DNA of 64,000 nt from Methylotenera sp. (GCA_013141495.1 JABFQV010000009.1:1-64000), one strand, 5' to 3'; shown: positions 49,224 to 58,818, counted from the stretch's first letter. A program made the numbers and translations. The notes: generated from the letters alone by a model not told the origin.

Positions 49224-49877
49224 TTAAAATGCCATGCAAACTAGGTATGGCGTTGAGTCAACTGGAGCAGCTACACCTGTGCTCGGTGTGCCATTCACTA
49301 CAACACGTACAGAACCAGTATTACCTACACCGTCATCCAAAGTCGTATCTAGCTGTTTGGCAAATTTACCAATAATACCATCTGAACAAATTACAAAAGA
49401 CCCAGATATACCCCCGGCCGTTGGAAGAGTAGTTACAGCAGTAAATCCTGAAACACTTTGCACGCCGATTTGTCCGCCATCTGCATTTCTTTGAACGTAT
49501 GTTGCATCAGCTGGATTTGTCGAGCCTGCCGCCAAGCCTGCAAGTCGAACATGCTGCCAAAAAATAAAGGATTCATCCTCAGCATTTACTGAGTTCCAAT
49601 TACCTTGAATAATGGCATTTTGCGTTCCATTTACCGCAGGAGTTGCAGTAGCTCCTATATGAGCCACTACTGCACGGTCATCACCTGGTAACGCCTTATA
49701 TTTATCCTGATAACCGTAAATATAGACCTGTATATTTTTAAAATCAGATGCCATGTTTTTAACCTTGGCACTATTAATCAGCTCCTGACCCTTCAGCACG
49801 CCACCAAGCAGCAAACCGATAATCACCAGCACGATTGCCAACTCAATTAACGTAAAGCCTGTTTGTGTTTTTTTCAT
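49224..49877 (-). CDS. Type IV prepilin-like protein
   Basis: The 217-residue product has the class III leader MKKTQTG followed by FTLIELAIVLVIIGLLLGG, the prepilin peptidase and N-methylation site (cleavage expected between Gly7 and Phe8). The rest has the QELINSAKVKNMASD and LPGDD features of minor-pilin or type II pseudopilin families and Cys near both the middle and the C-terminus. No pilus or T2SS assembly genes are nearby, so its machinery and role are unknown. Confidence 0.85.
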   Translation of the reverse strand: MKKTQTGFTLIELAIVLVIIGLLLGGVLKGQELINSAKVKNMASDFKNIQVYIYGYQDKYKALPGDDRAVVAHIGATATPAVNGTQNAIIQGNWNSVNAEDESFIFWQHVRLAGLAAGSTNPADATYVQRNADGGQIGVQSVSGFTAVTTLPTAGGISGSFVICSDGIIGKFAKQLDTTLDDGVGNTGSVRVVVNGTPSTGVAAPVDSTPYLVCMAF

Positions 49878-50164
49878 TTAAATCCCCGAACTTTGGTTTT
49901 TCCAATAAGCGCATTTAGATTGATGCGCGCGTCAATGTTAGTTGTTAGCATGCAAATTTTATACCAATTGCAATTCCCTGCAATTTACCACGACTTCGCC
50001 AGTATTCTATGAGAAATTGCTAAAAATCGCCTATTTCCATGTCGATAAATTGACACTTGTGTTAAAACTCCAACACTTGCTGCGATATAACCTTTATTAA
50101 ATTTGCATCTTGCGCATACAATAACGTACTAAACAACGCTAAATAATTCACGAGTACAGGTGCT

Positions 50165-51868
50165 ATGCAGCCATTATCTAAATTTTACCGATTAGTTCTT
50201 GATGATACCGACCGCCTGATGGCATTGATGATTTTATCGTTACACGCGCTACTGGTGTGGGGGGAGGCTACCCAGCTTTATAGTGCGTTACTTTTGTGCC
50301 ATTACGGCTTCTTTTTACTGTGGCAACCGGTGTTGCGTCAAAACGCCAAACTATCATGGCAAGTCACTGTTGTGATTATCATCGGCGCCTATTTATCCAT
50401 GGTTTATATGAACTGGTGGATAACCGCTTTTTGGATTGCAGGCTTATTTGCGCTCATTGGCGGGCGTATTTTCTCAAGTGACCCTACTCGCTCCAGATTA
50501 CCCAATATTTTAGCCGCAACTTACTTACTAGCCATTCTGCTGTTGTGGGTAGTGCCAAAGTTACTAGGCTCGACCAATGAGCTTGCAGCGGCTGAGTTTT
50601 TACTCGTTTATTTATTACCTTTCTTACCGCTCACCATTTTATTTTTATCCGCAAAAAACAAGCCTGCCAGCTACGCCGCCAACATTGACTTTTTTTATAC
50701 GCTATTAATTTTTCTACTCACATTAATTGTCATATTGGGTAGCTTTGCCATTGGCACCATCTGGCAAATTAACTACATTAAGTTACTGATTTTTGCAGTA
50801 TTAGGCTTAGCCGCCACCTTAGTGGCGCTAAGCTGGCTATGGAACCCTAGCGCAACATTCTCTGGCTTAGAGTTGCTGATGTCACGCTACTTATTAAGTA
50901 TTGGCCTGCCTTTTGAGCAATGGATTAGAAAAATTGCGATGTATGCCGAGGATGAACCCTCTGCCGACGCCTTTTTACAGGCAGCAATGCGCGAGCTAGA
51001 CTCACTTAATTGGGTGAGCGGTGTGGTGTGGCAAGTCGGCAGTCAATCGCGACAAGTAGGTGAGGTAACCTCTTTTATTTCTACGTTTAGCTTTCAACAA
51101 CTACATTTAACACTTTACTCGCGCTGGCAATTTACCCCCGCCATGTATCTGCATGTACAACTTTTAACCCAAATACTGGGCGAGTTTTATGAAGCCAAGC
51201 GGCGTGAGGAAACCATTAGCCAAAATACTTATATGCAAACTTTATATGAAACAGGCTCGCGCTTAACACATGATATTAAAAATATATTGCAATCATTAGG
51301 CACATTATCTGCCGCAGTTGAGCAAAGCCACAATGCAAGTGATGATGCAAGGTTGATTGAACTCATTAAAAAGCAATTGCCGCGCTTGAGCCAGCGCCTG
51401 ACCAGCACGCTTACCAAACTTGAAATGCCCAGTATTGAGAAGAAAAATCAAGCCAAAGTAGGTGGCTGGTGGAAAAACTTTAGACAGCTAAACGCGCATT
51501 ATCAAGTCCAGTTTGAGACCCCTGCCACCTTGCCCAAAGCCGATATTGACCCTGATGTGCTGGATAGTGTGATTGACAATCTATTACAAAATGCGCTGGA
51601 AAAAGCAAAGCTTGAAGCCAATATCGTAATTAAAGTCACCTTGATGCCATCGCAACATTTTTGTTTAGAAGTAAGCGATACAGGCTCGGCAATTCCAGTT
51701 GAAATTGCGGAGCGACTATTTAAATCACATGTGAGCTCTAGAAGCGGCTTGGGGGTTGGCTTGTACCATGCGGCACAACAAGCAAAGCATGCAGGCTACG
51801 AATTAAGCTTGATAGATAACCTCGACGGTGAGGTACGGTTTAGATTAGAGATGGTTACTCAGCATTGA
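50165..51868 (+). CDS. Orphan membrane sensor histidine kinase
   Basis: The 567-residue protein has about seven hydrophobic segments in the first 225 residues, a GAF-like region (about 240-345), a HisKA-type helix with phospho-acceptor His369 in RLTHDIKN, and an HATPase with DNLLQNALEKAK, VSDTGSAIP and SGLGVGLYHA. The HDIKN box and layout resemble the PrsK-type kinases. No response regulator is next to it. Its signal and target are unknown. It is a plus-strand single gene with a terminator after it. Confidence 0.85.
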   Translation: MQPLSKFYRLVLDDTDRLMALMILSLHALLVWGEATQLYSALLLCHYGFFLLWQPVLRQNAKLSWQVTVVIIIGAYLSMVYMNWWITAFWIAGLFALIGGRIFSSDPTRSRLPNILAATYLLAILLLWVVPKLLGSTNELAAAEFLLVYLLPFLPLTILFLSAKNKPASYAANIDFFYTLLIFLLTLIVILGSFAIGTIWQINYIKLLIFAVLGLAATLVALSWLWNPSATFSGLELLMSRYLLSIGLPFEQWIRKIAMYAEDEPSADAFLQAAMRELDSLNWVSGVVWQVGSQSRQVGEVTSFISTFSFQQLHLTLYSRWQFTPAMYLHVQLLTQILGEFYEAKRREETISQNTYMQTLYETGSRLTHDIKNILQSLGTLSAAVEQSHNASDDARLIELIKKQLPRLSQRLTSTLTKLEMPSIEKKNQAKVGGWWKNFRQLNAHYQVQFETPATLPKADIDPDVLDSVIDNLLQNALEKAKLEANIVIKVTLMPSQHFCLEVSDTGSAIPVEIAERLFKSHVSSRSGLGVGLYHAAQQAKHAGYELSLIDNLDGEVRFRLEMVTQH

Positions 51869-51886
51869 TACTGTTTCATTCAAAAT

Positions 51887-51912
51887 AAAAAAGGGGATTT
51901 AATCCCCTTTTT
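51887..51912. terminator. Bidirectional terminator between the kinase gene and ccsB
   Basis: GGGGATT/AATCCCC flanked by A6 on one side and T5 on the other stands between two convergent genes and should act in both directions. Confidence 0.85.
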
Positions 51913-51919
51913 ATTTTAT

Positions 51920-53065
51920 CTAAAGTGTGCCGTAAGAATGCAGCCCGCTTAAAAACATATTGACGCCTAAAAATGCAAAGGTCGTGACAATTAAACCGAC
52001 CAGCGCCCACCATGCAAGCACAGCACCGCGCAAACCTTTAACCATACGTAGATGCAGCCAGGCTGCGTAGTTAAGCCATACAATCAGCGCCCATGTTTCT
52101 TTTGGATCCCAGCTCCAGTAGCCGCCCCAAGCCTCGGCCGCCCACATTGCACCCAAAATGGTGGCGATGGTAAAAAATGCAAAACCAACCGCAATTGATT
52201 TATACATTAAGTCATCCATGACTTCTAAACTTGGCAGGCGTGAGGCCAAAAAGCCTTTACTGGCAAGCAAATAAGCACTTGCCACCATCGCCGCTAATGA
52301 AAAAGCACCATAGCCAACAAAGTTAGCGGGGACATGTATTTTCATCCAATAACTTTGCAGTGCCGGCACTAATGGCTGAATGTTATGTGCCTGACGATCA
52401 AAGGTGTACCAAAGGATAAAGCCAACTGCCGCGTTGATGACTAGCAGCACAAAGCCCCCCAGCTGTTTGGTATTGAGCTTTTGTTCGTAATGTAAATACA
52501 ACAAAGCGGTAATTAAGCAAAATAGAATAAATACTTCATACAAATTGCTGACTGGAATATGCCCGACATCGGGTGCGATTAAATAAGACTCATACCAACG
52601 CACCATCAAACCGACAAAACCAAACAGCACTGCACTCCAAGTGAGTGTGGTAGCCACTTTGCCGGCAAACACACTGCGTTTAAATAAAGCAAACCAGTAA
52701 GTTGCCATCGCCAATACAAATAGCACATTCATCCACATCACGGCAGACTGGCTGGAGATCAGATATTTAAGCAAAAATACCTGTGTGGCCCGCGCTTGCT
52801 CGCCATGGTACAAACTGATTGAAAACAGGCTGACGACACCTACGATTAGCACCAACTTGGCTAATCTTTTCCACTGCCAACCCAGGTAACTAAATAAGGC
52901 CGCTGCGCCAAACAAAAATCCAACCTCGTAAATATCCATGTACTGGGCATATTGAATATAGGCAAATACTGAGCCTGCAACAATAATTAATGCGTACAGC
53001 CAGTCTTGCCAATTTAAGCGTTGAAGTAATGTTTTTTGTTGGAAATCCAGTGAGTGACTATTCAT
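51920..53065 (-). CDS. ccsB: System II cytochrome c synthetase component CcsB/ResC (CcsA-type)
   Basis: With ResB this protein exports heme and attaches it to apocytochromes c. The 381-residue membrane protein carries the tryptophan-rich WWD motif WGGYWSWDPKE and conserved His residues on flanking loops. Names vary: it is the CcsA-type (ResC) subunit, annotated CcsB in several pipelines. It follows resB by 9 bp. Confidence 0.93.
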   Translation of the reverse strand: MNSHSLDFQQKTLLQRLNWQDWLYALIIVAGSVFAYIQYAQYMDIYEVGFLFGAAALFSYLGWQWKRLAKLVLIVGVVSLFSISLYHGEQARATQVFLLKYLISSQSAVMWMNVLFVLAMATYWFALFKRSVFAGKVATTLTWSAVLFGFVGLMVRWYESYLIAPDVGHIPVSNLYEVFILFCLITALLYLHYEQKLNTKQLGGFVLLVINAAVGFILWYTFDRQAHNIQPLVPALQSYWMKIHVPANFVGYGAFSLAAMVASAYLLASKGFLASRLPSLEVMDDLMYKSIAVGFAFFTIATILGAMWAAEAWGGYWSWDPKETWALIVWLNYAAWLHLRMVKGLRGAVLAWWALVGLIVTTFAFLGVNMFLSGLHSYGTL

Positions 53066-53074
53066 AACGATTCC

Positions 53075-55039
53075 TTAAGCGAGCAAGCTTTTGAGCTGTT
53101 CGCGATATAAATTAAACTCTTGTTCAAAATCTAAATTTTTACGGTTGGACGCCATCGCAAACAGCACTTGATTGCTCGCGGGTTTGAGTAGCAACCAAAT
53201 ACGTCGCTCACGTATATACATCATGGAAAAAATACCTAACACTAATAAAACCGAACCCAAATACACCCATTTTTGGCCGGGTGATTTTGTAAGCTGCAAG
53301 CCACTGGCTTCTTTATGTTCAAACTGTTCAAGCTGTAAGAAATAAGGTGAGCCGTAAAAAAACATATCACTAAATGAATTCAAACTATCACGCAATAAGG
53401 CTTCGCTGTCACCACCGCTGGGTAACAACGGTTTGTTGCTAGCTGCCAGGCTCATATTGTAGGCTTCATACGCGGCAACTCTGAGCATTTTAATATAAGT
53501 GCCTGCCGCACCCTCACGCTCTTTCTCTGGCACACTTTTTTCTATCACTTGTGCAATCTGGTTATAGCCGCCCTGCGCAAAAACTGTTAACAATTGCACT
53601 ACGCTAGTTTCAAATTGTTTTTTTAGCGCAGGCTCTTTTTTACCTTCTAGCGAAATAGCCGCAATTCTTCGCGCTATTTCTGGGTATTTAGAGGCATCTA
53701 GCATGACAGCTCTAAAGTTCATAAACCCGTCAACACCAAAATCACCATCAACAGGAATACGTAAATAACGGAAATCTTCTGACACCGTCTCACGCATCCC
53801 AGAAATAAAATAATGCCGGCCATCTATTTGCATGGGTTGCATGTAAGTTACATATTCAATGGCTTGACCTTTGTTGTCGCGCAATTTATAAGTGATATTA
53901 GGGCCAACATTGTGCGGCTTGCCTTTGCCATCTTGCGACATATTGATGATATTAAACTTACGAAAGTCGTTATATTCAACTTTTAGTGCATCGTCCCCAT
54001 TACCCAAAATGCCTGTTTGAAAGATAGCACCCGCTAATGGCTGGGTTTGTGTATTGGGCGCAAATAGATCCCACACTTTAAAATCAAGCTTAGTCCCGCC
54101 ATCCTGAAAGTCGGACTGATAAATAGCAATTCCTTTATAAGTCCAAGGATGGTTGACGCTAATGGTTTTGGTAACAGGCTGTTTTAAATCCGGGTCAATA
54201 ATCACCAAATCGCTCTCGAACGACTTAGGCTGGCCAGTAGCGTAATGTTCGATACGAAAGTCTTTTAACGCTACTCTGAACGGCAGTTCTTGCACCAAGT
54301 AGCCGTCGCGCACACGGACAAATGCCACGTTACCACTCGAGCCTTCCGGTAGCGTCATATTGCCGCGAAATGATGGATTATTTGTACCAAGTCGACTGAT
54401 CTCTGGCACTTTCGATTCTGGAATATCCAAGGTCTCTATGCGTTTATGCCCCAAAATCTCCTGTATTTTAAACGGCAAGTTACCATCTAAAAGTCCGCCA
54501 AGTAAAATAATGACCATCGCTACATGCGTAAAAATATAACCCCAACGTTGGTGCGTTCCAGCTTTGGCGGCAATTAGCTCACTGCCATCAGCTTGCTGCT
54601 TAAGTTTGTATTTGAAGCCTTTCGCTTGCAGAAACTGTATGAGTTGCCGCTTGGCGTTTTCTGCACCTGAATTCAACTGATACGTAGCTTGGTGACCAAA
54701 TGCATTAAGCGATTTTTCAGTGGCGTGCTCTTTAAAAGTACGCCACTCTTTAACCATATGCGGGCCATTACGATAAATACAAAAGCTGGTGGACACCACC
54801 AAAAAAAGCAAAATAACTAAAAACCAGCCGCTATGATAGACATCATAAAGACCTAAGTGCTCAAACAAACCAAACCAGAATTGGCCAAATTTAATGATGT
54901 AATTTTCATAAGGCTCATTTTGCTTTAGCACTGTGCCAATAATAGACGCCACACCCAGCACACTTAACAAACTGACAGCAAAGCGCATTGAACTTAGCAA
55001 GTCAAAAAGGTTTTTAGTTAAGGATAGTTTTGGATTCAA
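53075..55039 (-). CDS. resB: System II cytochrome c biogenesis protein ResB
   Basis: ResB is the partner of the WWD protein in System II heme attachment. The 654-residue product has N-terminal membrane segments with LSSMRFAVSLLSVLGVASIIGTVLKQNEP, a large periplasmic domain and a C-terminal membrane segment (VYLGSVLLVLGIFSMMY). The start codon is TTG at 55039; Met17 is an alternative. It makes mature cytochrome c1 and cytochrome c4, both encoded in this window. Confidence 0.92.
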   Translation of the reverse strand: MNPKLSLTKNLFDLLSSMRFAVSLLSVLGVASIIGTVLKQNEPYENYIIKFGQFWFGLFEHLGLYDVYHSGWFLVILLFLVVSTSFCIYRNGPHMVKEWRTFKEHATEKSLNAFGHQATYQLNSGAENAKRQLIQFLQAKGFKYKLKQQADGSELIAAKAGTHQRWGYIFTHVAMVIILLGGLLDGNLPFKIQEILGHKRIETLDIPESKVPEISRLGTNNPSFRGNMTLPEGSSGNVAFVRVRDGYLVQELPFRVALKDFRIEHYATGQPKSFESDLVIIDPDLKQPVTKTISVNHPWTYKGIAIYQSDFQDGGTKLDFKVWDLFAPNTQTQPLAGAIFQTGILGNGDDALKVEYNDFRKFNIINMSQDGKGKPHNVGPNITYKLRDNKGQAIEYVTYMQPMQIDGRHYFISGMRETVSEDFRYLRIPVDGDFGVDGFMNFRAVMLDASKYPEIARRIAAISLEGKKEPALKKQFETSVVQLLTVFAQGGYNQIAQVIEKSVPEKEREGAAGTYIKMLRVAAYEAYNMSLAASNKPLLPSGGDSEALLRDSLNSFSDMFFYGSPYFLQLEQFEHKEASGLQLTKSPGQKWVYLGSVLLVLGIFSMMYIRERRIWLLLKPASNQVLFAMASNRKNLDFEQEFNLYREQLKSLLA

Positions 55040-55175
55040 AATACGGCACTCTTAAAATTAAGGCATTAAACCTTACGATGATTATTTGCGTAATTTATGA
55101 CTAGATATAGCCAAGGTTAGTTGCCATGCAACTCAATTTAAAGTTAGAAAAATTAACTTTTACTAAACGTTAAGA

Positions 55176-55205
55176 CAAAAAATAAGGGTAGCTTACGCCA
55201 CCCTT
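55176..55205 (-). terminator. Terminator after the cytochrome c4 gene
   Basis: On the minus strand AAGGGT and ACCCTT frame an imperfect stem with an inner GC pairing and are followed by ATTTTTTG. It ends the cytochrome c4 transcript before the resB leader. Confidence 0.75.
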
Positions 55206-55221
55206 GTTTTAACCAACTGAA

Positions 55222-55833
55222 TTAGCGTAAGCCTTCAATGTAATCAGCTACTGCCGCCATTTCAGCATCAGTCATTTTTGCCGTAATTGCCATCATCATC
55301 GGTGCGTTGGCACGCTCACCAGTACGGAAAGCCTTTAGCTGAGCCAATGTGTAATCAGCATGCTGACCACCTAAACGTGGAAATTGTATCGGCAAACCAG
55401 CGCCAGTTGGGCCATGGCATGCGGCACAAGCTGGTGTGTTATTTGCGGCATTACCGGCACGGTACATTTTTTCACCTAACGAACCAGCGCCGTTGGTTTT
55501 TGCTTGGCCTAAATTAAGCTTCTTGGCTGAAAAATAATCAGCTAACGCTTTCATTTCTTCATCACTCAACCCAGCGGCCATGCCAGACATCACCGCATTG
55601 GCACGCTTGCCTGATTTAAACTCTGTGAGTTGTTTTTGAAGGTACTCTGGATGTTGACCTGCCAATTTAGGATTAAGGCTAATTGCACTGTTACCATCTG
55701 GCGCGTGACATGCCGCACACACGGTATTTACAATCTGCTCTGCTGTTCTTGTTGACGGTGCTTCCGCAACAGCTTCAGCAGAAACTACCAACATTACACT
55801 GGACATTAACCATGCTAGGTGACGAAATTGCAT
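55222..55833 (-). CDS. Dihaem cytochrome c4
   Basis: This periplasmic electron carrier usually links the bc1 complex to terminal oxidases. The start at 55833 is chosen from AGGAG 5 nt upstream; an in-frame upstream codon at 55860 lacks it. The 203-residue protein has a signal peptide and two c-type heme domains (CAACH near residues 38-42 and 134-138). Two tandem class I domains with this length are typical of c4. Confidence 0.92.
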   Translation of the reverse strand: MQFRHLAWLMSSVMLVVSAEAVAEAPSTRTAEQIVNTVCAACHAPDGNSAISLNPKLAGQHPEYLQKQLTEFKSGKRANAVMSGMAAGLSDEEMKALADYFSAKKLNLGQAKTNGAGSLGEKMYRAGNAANNTPACAACHGPTGAGLPIQFPRLGGQHADYTLAQLKAFRTGERANAPMMMAITAKMTDAEMAAVADYIEGLR

Positions 55834-56039
55834 TACTGCTCCTAAATCTAAATTATTCAACCAATTAACGCGCTATTTTAGCTAAAAACCACTATTCGTG
55901 ATAGCATTTTTCACCGTAACATCAATTCATTTAATAAATCAAAAATGGCAGGGCTATCTACAACAGATGCCTGATAAATAAAAGCCAACAAAAGCCAGCT
56001 TGATTTTCAAATGAAGCAGTCAACTAGAATCGGATTTTT

Positions 56040-56708
56040 ATGCCATTGTTCCAAAACGCTACATTTTTCATTTCTGCGCATCACCTACGTGATCTACCGC
56101 CAGCCAGCGGCATTGAAGTTGCTTTTGCCGGCAGATCCAATGCCGGAAAATCCAGTGCACTCAACACATTAGCCAACCATAATCGCTTAGCCTTTGTAAG
56201 TAAGCAACCTGGCCGCACGCAGCTGATTAACTTTTTTACACTGGGTAATGACAGGCACTTAGTTGACTTACCCGGTTACGGATACGCCAAAGTACCTGAA
56301 GCCATGCGCGCGCACTGGCAAAACGTACTTGCCCGCTATTTAAGTGAGCGCTCAAGTTTAGGCGGCTTGGTGCTAGTGATGGATAGCCGCCACCCGCTCA
56401 CTCCACTTGACCGCCAAATGCTGGATTGGTTTTGCCCCAGCGGTAAACCCGTGCATGTGCTACTGACAAAATCAGACAAACTTTCACGCGGCGAGGCCTC
56501 ATTAACGCTCAACAGAGTTCGCAAAGAGTTGATTGAAACTTGGGGCAACCATTACCATAGTGAGTGTACGATACAGCTATTCTCCAGCTTAAAGAAACTA
56601 GGCGTTGAAGAAGCAGAGAAAGTAATTGGCAAGTGGCTATTTGCGGAAGAACCAGAGGATTTGGTGCGGAAGTCGTTTGATCTTAAAGGTGACAAAGACG
56701 TTAGTTAG
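56040..56708 (+). CDS. yihA: Ribosome biogenesis GTPase YihA/EngB (YsxC)
   Basis: This essential GTPase works in large-subunit assembly. The 222 residues contain G1 [19 protein letters not shown] (G2), G3 [10 protein letters not shown] and G4 TKSDKL. It is divergent from the cytochrome c4 gene. TAGAAT stands 9 nt before the ATG and no Shine-Dalgarno is evident, so the message may have a very short leader. Confidence 0.96.
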   Translation: MPLFQNATFFISAHHLRDLPPASGIEVAFAGRSNAGKSSALNTLANHNRLAFVSKQPGRTQLINFFTLGNDRHLVDLPGYGYAKVPEAMRAHWQNVLARYLSERSSLGGLVLVMDSRHPLTPLDRQMLDWFCPSGKPVHVLLTKSDKLSRGEASLTLNRVRKELIETWGNHYHSECTIQLFSSLKKLGVEEAEKVIGKWLFAEEPEDLVRKSFDLKGDKDVS

Positions 56709-56718
56709 CTAAAAATTC

Positions 56719-56794
56719 GTCATTCTGAGCGCAGCGAAGAATCCAGTGCGTCCTAGTTGCATTGTGCTGGATTCTTCGCTTCGCTCAGAATGAC
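56719..56794. repeat. 28-bp interspersed inverted repeat (REP-like)
   Basis: Arms 56719-56746 and 56767-56794, beginning GTCATTCTGAGCG and ending AGAATCCAG, are complementary at 27 of 28 positions with a 20-nt loop. The motif resembles an extragenic palindrome repeated in many proteobacterial genomes. It sits between convergent yihA and trmB and may work as a terminator. Confidence 0.75.
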
Positions 56795-56816
56795 ACGAGA
56801 TGACTTTTTGCGCTCC

Positions 56817-57545
56817 CTACCTCTTGGTAAATACCAAATCCCAAACCCCATGCCCGAGTTTGATCCCGCGATTTTCAAACTTGGTGAGTGGTCGATAAGC
56901 AGGTTTTACTGCATAACTATCTGCTGTATTTTGTAACTGCGGTTCTGCACTCAGCACTTCCAGCACCCACTCTGCATACTCCTGCCAATCGGTGGCCACA
57001 TGCAAATAGCCGCCTACTTTTAGTTTACTGCAAAGCAGTTTTACAAACGCCCCTTGTATCAACCTGCGTTTGTGGTGACGCGTTTTATGCCAAGGATCGG
57101 GAAAGAAAATATGCACGCCATCCAGGCTTGCCTCTGCCAGCATATTTTGCAGTACTTCCACCACGTCATGCTGAATCACACGAATGTTAGTAAGTGCTGA
57201 CTCTTCAATTAACTTAAGTAATGCGCCAACGCCTGGGGTATGCACCTCAGCGGCTAAAAAATCACAGTCAGGTAAAGTCTGTGCAATCTTGGCGGTGGTT
57301 TCACCCATGCCAAAGCCGATTTCCAGAATCTTTTTACTGTCCGCTCGCTTAAATGTTGCATTCAAATCAAGCAACGCTGGCGAATAGACAATGCCGAATT
57401 TTGGCAAGGCGGTTTCTAACGCACGCGCCTGACCTTTGGTTAAGCGGCCCTGACGCAAGACAAAACTGCGGATGCGTCGCTGAACTACGCCTTGAGTGTT
57501 GGCTTCTTGATCAACTGTTTTTTCTGTCGGATTGGTATCATTCAT
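56817..57545 (-). CDS. trmB: tRNA (guanine-N7)-methyltransferase
   Basis: TrmB makes m7G46 in tRNA using SAM. The ATG at 57545 gives 242 residues; an upstream ATG at 57554 lies inside the -10 box and is rejected. Motifs are [11 protein letters not shown] (SAM), [16 protein letters not shown] (tRNA catalysis). The start codon is 7 nt after TATAAT with no ribosome binding site, hence possibly leaderless. Confidence 0.95.
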   Translation of the reverse strand: MNDTNPTEKTVDQEANTQGVVQRRIRSFVLRQGRLTKGQARALETALPKFGIVYSPALLDLNATFKRADSKKILEIGFGMGETTAKIAQTLPDCDFLAAEVHTPGVGALLKLIEESALTNIRVIQHDVVEVLQNMLAEASLDGVHIFFPDPWHKTRHHKRRLIQGAFVKLLCSKLKVGGYLHVATDWQEYAEWVLEVLSAEPQLQNTADSYAVKPAYRPLTKFENRGIKLGHGVWDLVFTKR

Positions 57546-57552
57546 AGGGCGC

Positions 57553-57558
57553 ATTATA
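57553..57558 (-). promoter_or_regulatory. -10 box directly upstream of trmB
   Basis: TATAAT on the minus strand is followed by GCGCCCT and the ATG at 57545, placing the expected transcript start at or one base before the start codon. The -35 position is poor. Confidence 0.5.
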
Positions 57559-57567
57559 CTGTAGAGC

Positions 57568-57611
57568 GAATTTATTCGCGATTTGTAATGTTGCTTATCG
57601 CGAATAAATTC
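57568..57611. repeat. 15-bp perfect inverted repeat upstream of trmB
   Basis: GAATTTATTCGCGAT (57568-57582) and ATCGCGAATAAATTC (57597-57611) are perfect complements with a 14-nt loop. Each arm also contains a smaller GCGAA/TTCGC hairpin, a design seen in REP-type extragenic palindromes. It covers the expected -35 region of trmB. Confidence 0.75.
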
Positions 57612-57626
57612 ACGCCTGCTATTAAA

Positions 57627-58805
57627 TCAAAGCGTATGAGATTTATCACCTGATAAAAAACCCAGCAAGGGCTCATCTACATCTTTACTCAAGGCAATCA
57701 CTTTAAATAAATCGCCCATTTCAGCCGGCGACAGTAACTTTTGCGCAGCGGCTGCAAGCGGTGCGTAACGCGCCATGTCGTGTGGCGATACTAGGCTTAA
57801 TCTATCTAAAATGCCGCAGTTCATTAAAAATTGCGCTTGGCTACAAAAGCCAGCTAACGCTAAACCGCTACCTACACTGGCATGTGCAATACTGGTAAAA
57901 TCCACATGTGCGGTAATATCTTGAAGCCCGACATTGATCAGTGGATTAGTGTGCGCATAATGCTGGTAATGGCACATAAGCGTTCCTAGATTACGCTGTG
58001 GGTGGTAATACTCACGCGCCGAAAAGCCGTAATCTATCATGATGATGACACCGCGGGCTAAAGCCTGTGCCAAGCTTTGTACAAGGCCAATCGCTGAGGG
58101 GTTTACTTCGGTTAAATAATCGGTTGGCAACGCGTAGCTACTGACTAAATCGAATAAATCACCTGCCACTAATGGCTTGTCCTGCCAGATAAATTCTTCA
58201 TTGAATGCCACGCCCCGCTCACTTAAGCCGGATGAATTATCGGCGCGTGGCTTATAAATTAAATGCGCGGGTATTGCATCCAGCACTTCATTACCGAGAA
58301 TCAGGCCTACAAATTTTTCTGGCAGAGCGTCCAGCCAAACGACGCGCTGCATAAGATGAGCGGGTAAATATTTTTGCATTTGCTCCAACTGCACCTGCCG
58401 CAAGTAAGCACTAACTTCCAATATAAAGTAATGTGCTGGCAACTGATTAGCGTCTTGCAGCGTAAGTAGCAAGTCTTTTGCTAACTTACCCGTTCCTGCG
58501 CCTAACTCCAGAATATCCCCTTGTGTTTCTGCCAACACCTGCGCGACCTGCTTAGCCAATGTTTGCGCAAATAATGGTGAAATTTCTGGCGCAGTAACAA
58601 AATCTCCGCCCGTACCGAACTTTTTAGCACCGCTACTGTAATAACCTAAGCCGGGGGTATAAAGCGCCATCTGCATAAAATCTGCAAATGACAGCCACCC
58701 ACCATGTTGGTTGATTTTATTTTGAATAAACGAAGCTAGCTGTAGGCTATGCGCCTGCGCCTCGGCATCAGGGATGGGTAATGCTGAAATAGGTAATGTT
58801 GACAT
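57627..58805 (-). CDS. SAM-dependent methyltransferase, MidA/NDUFAF7 family
   Basis: This is a DUF185 (COG1565) methyltransferase; the mitochondrial relative methylates a complex I subunit, but bacterial targets are unknown. The 392 residues contain GDFVTAPEISPLF, SAM motif ILELGAGTGKLA and a central GNEVLDAIPAHL. It is divergent from the SDR gene with 39 bp between, sharing a -10 palindrome; its ATG is 5 nt after TATAAT. Confidence 0.9.
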   Translation of the reverse strand: MSTLPISALPIPDAEAQAHSLQLASFIQNKINQHGGWLSFADFMQMALYTPGLGYYSSGAKKFGTGGDFVTAPEISPLFAQTLAKQVAQVLAETQGDILELGAGTGKLAKDLLLTLQDANQLPAHYFILEVSAYLRQVQLEQMQKYLPAHLMQRVVWLDALPEKFVGLILGNEVLDAIPAHLIYKPRADNSSGLSERGVAFNEEFIWQDKPLVAGDLFDLVSSYALPTDYLTEVNPSAIGLVQSLAQALARGVIIMIDYGFSAREYYHPQRNLGTLMCHYQHYAHTNPLINVGLQDITAHVDFTSIAHASVGSGLALAGFCSQAQFLMNCGILDRLSLVSPHDMARYAPLAAAAQKLLSPAEMGDLFKVIALSKDVDEPLLGFLSGDKSHTL

Positions 58806-58810
58806 AAGCC

Positions 58811-58818
58811 ATTATAAT
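58811..58818. promoter_or_regulatory. Shared palindromic -10 of the divergent MidA-type and SDR genes
   Basis: ATTATAAT is its own complement, giving TATAAT on both strands in the 39-bp gap. On the minus strand it sits 5 nt from the MidA-type ATG; on the plus strand it would give a leader of about 20 nt to the SDR GTG. Both -35 regions are weak and fall inside or near the opposite gene. Confidence 0.5.
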
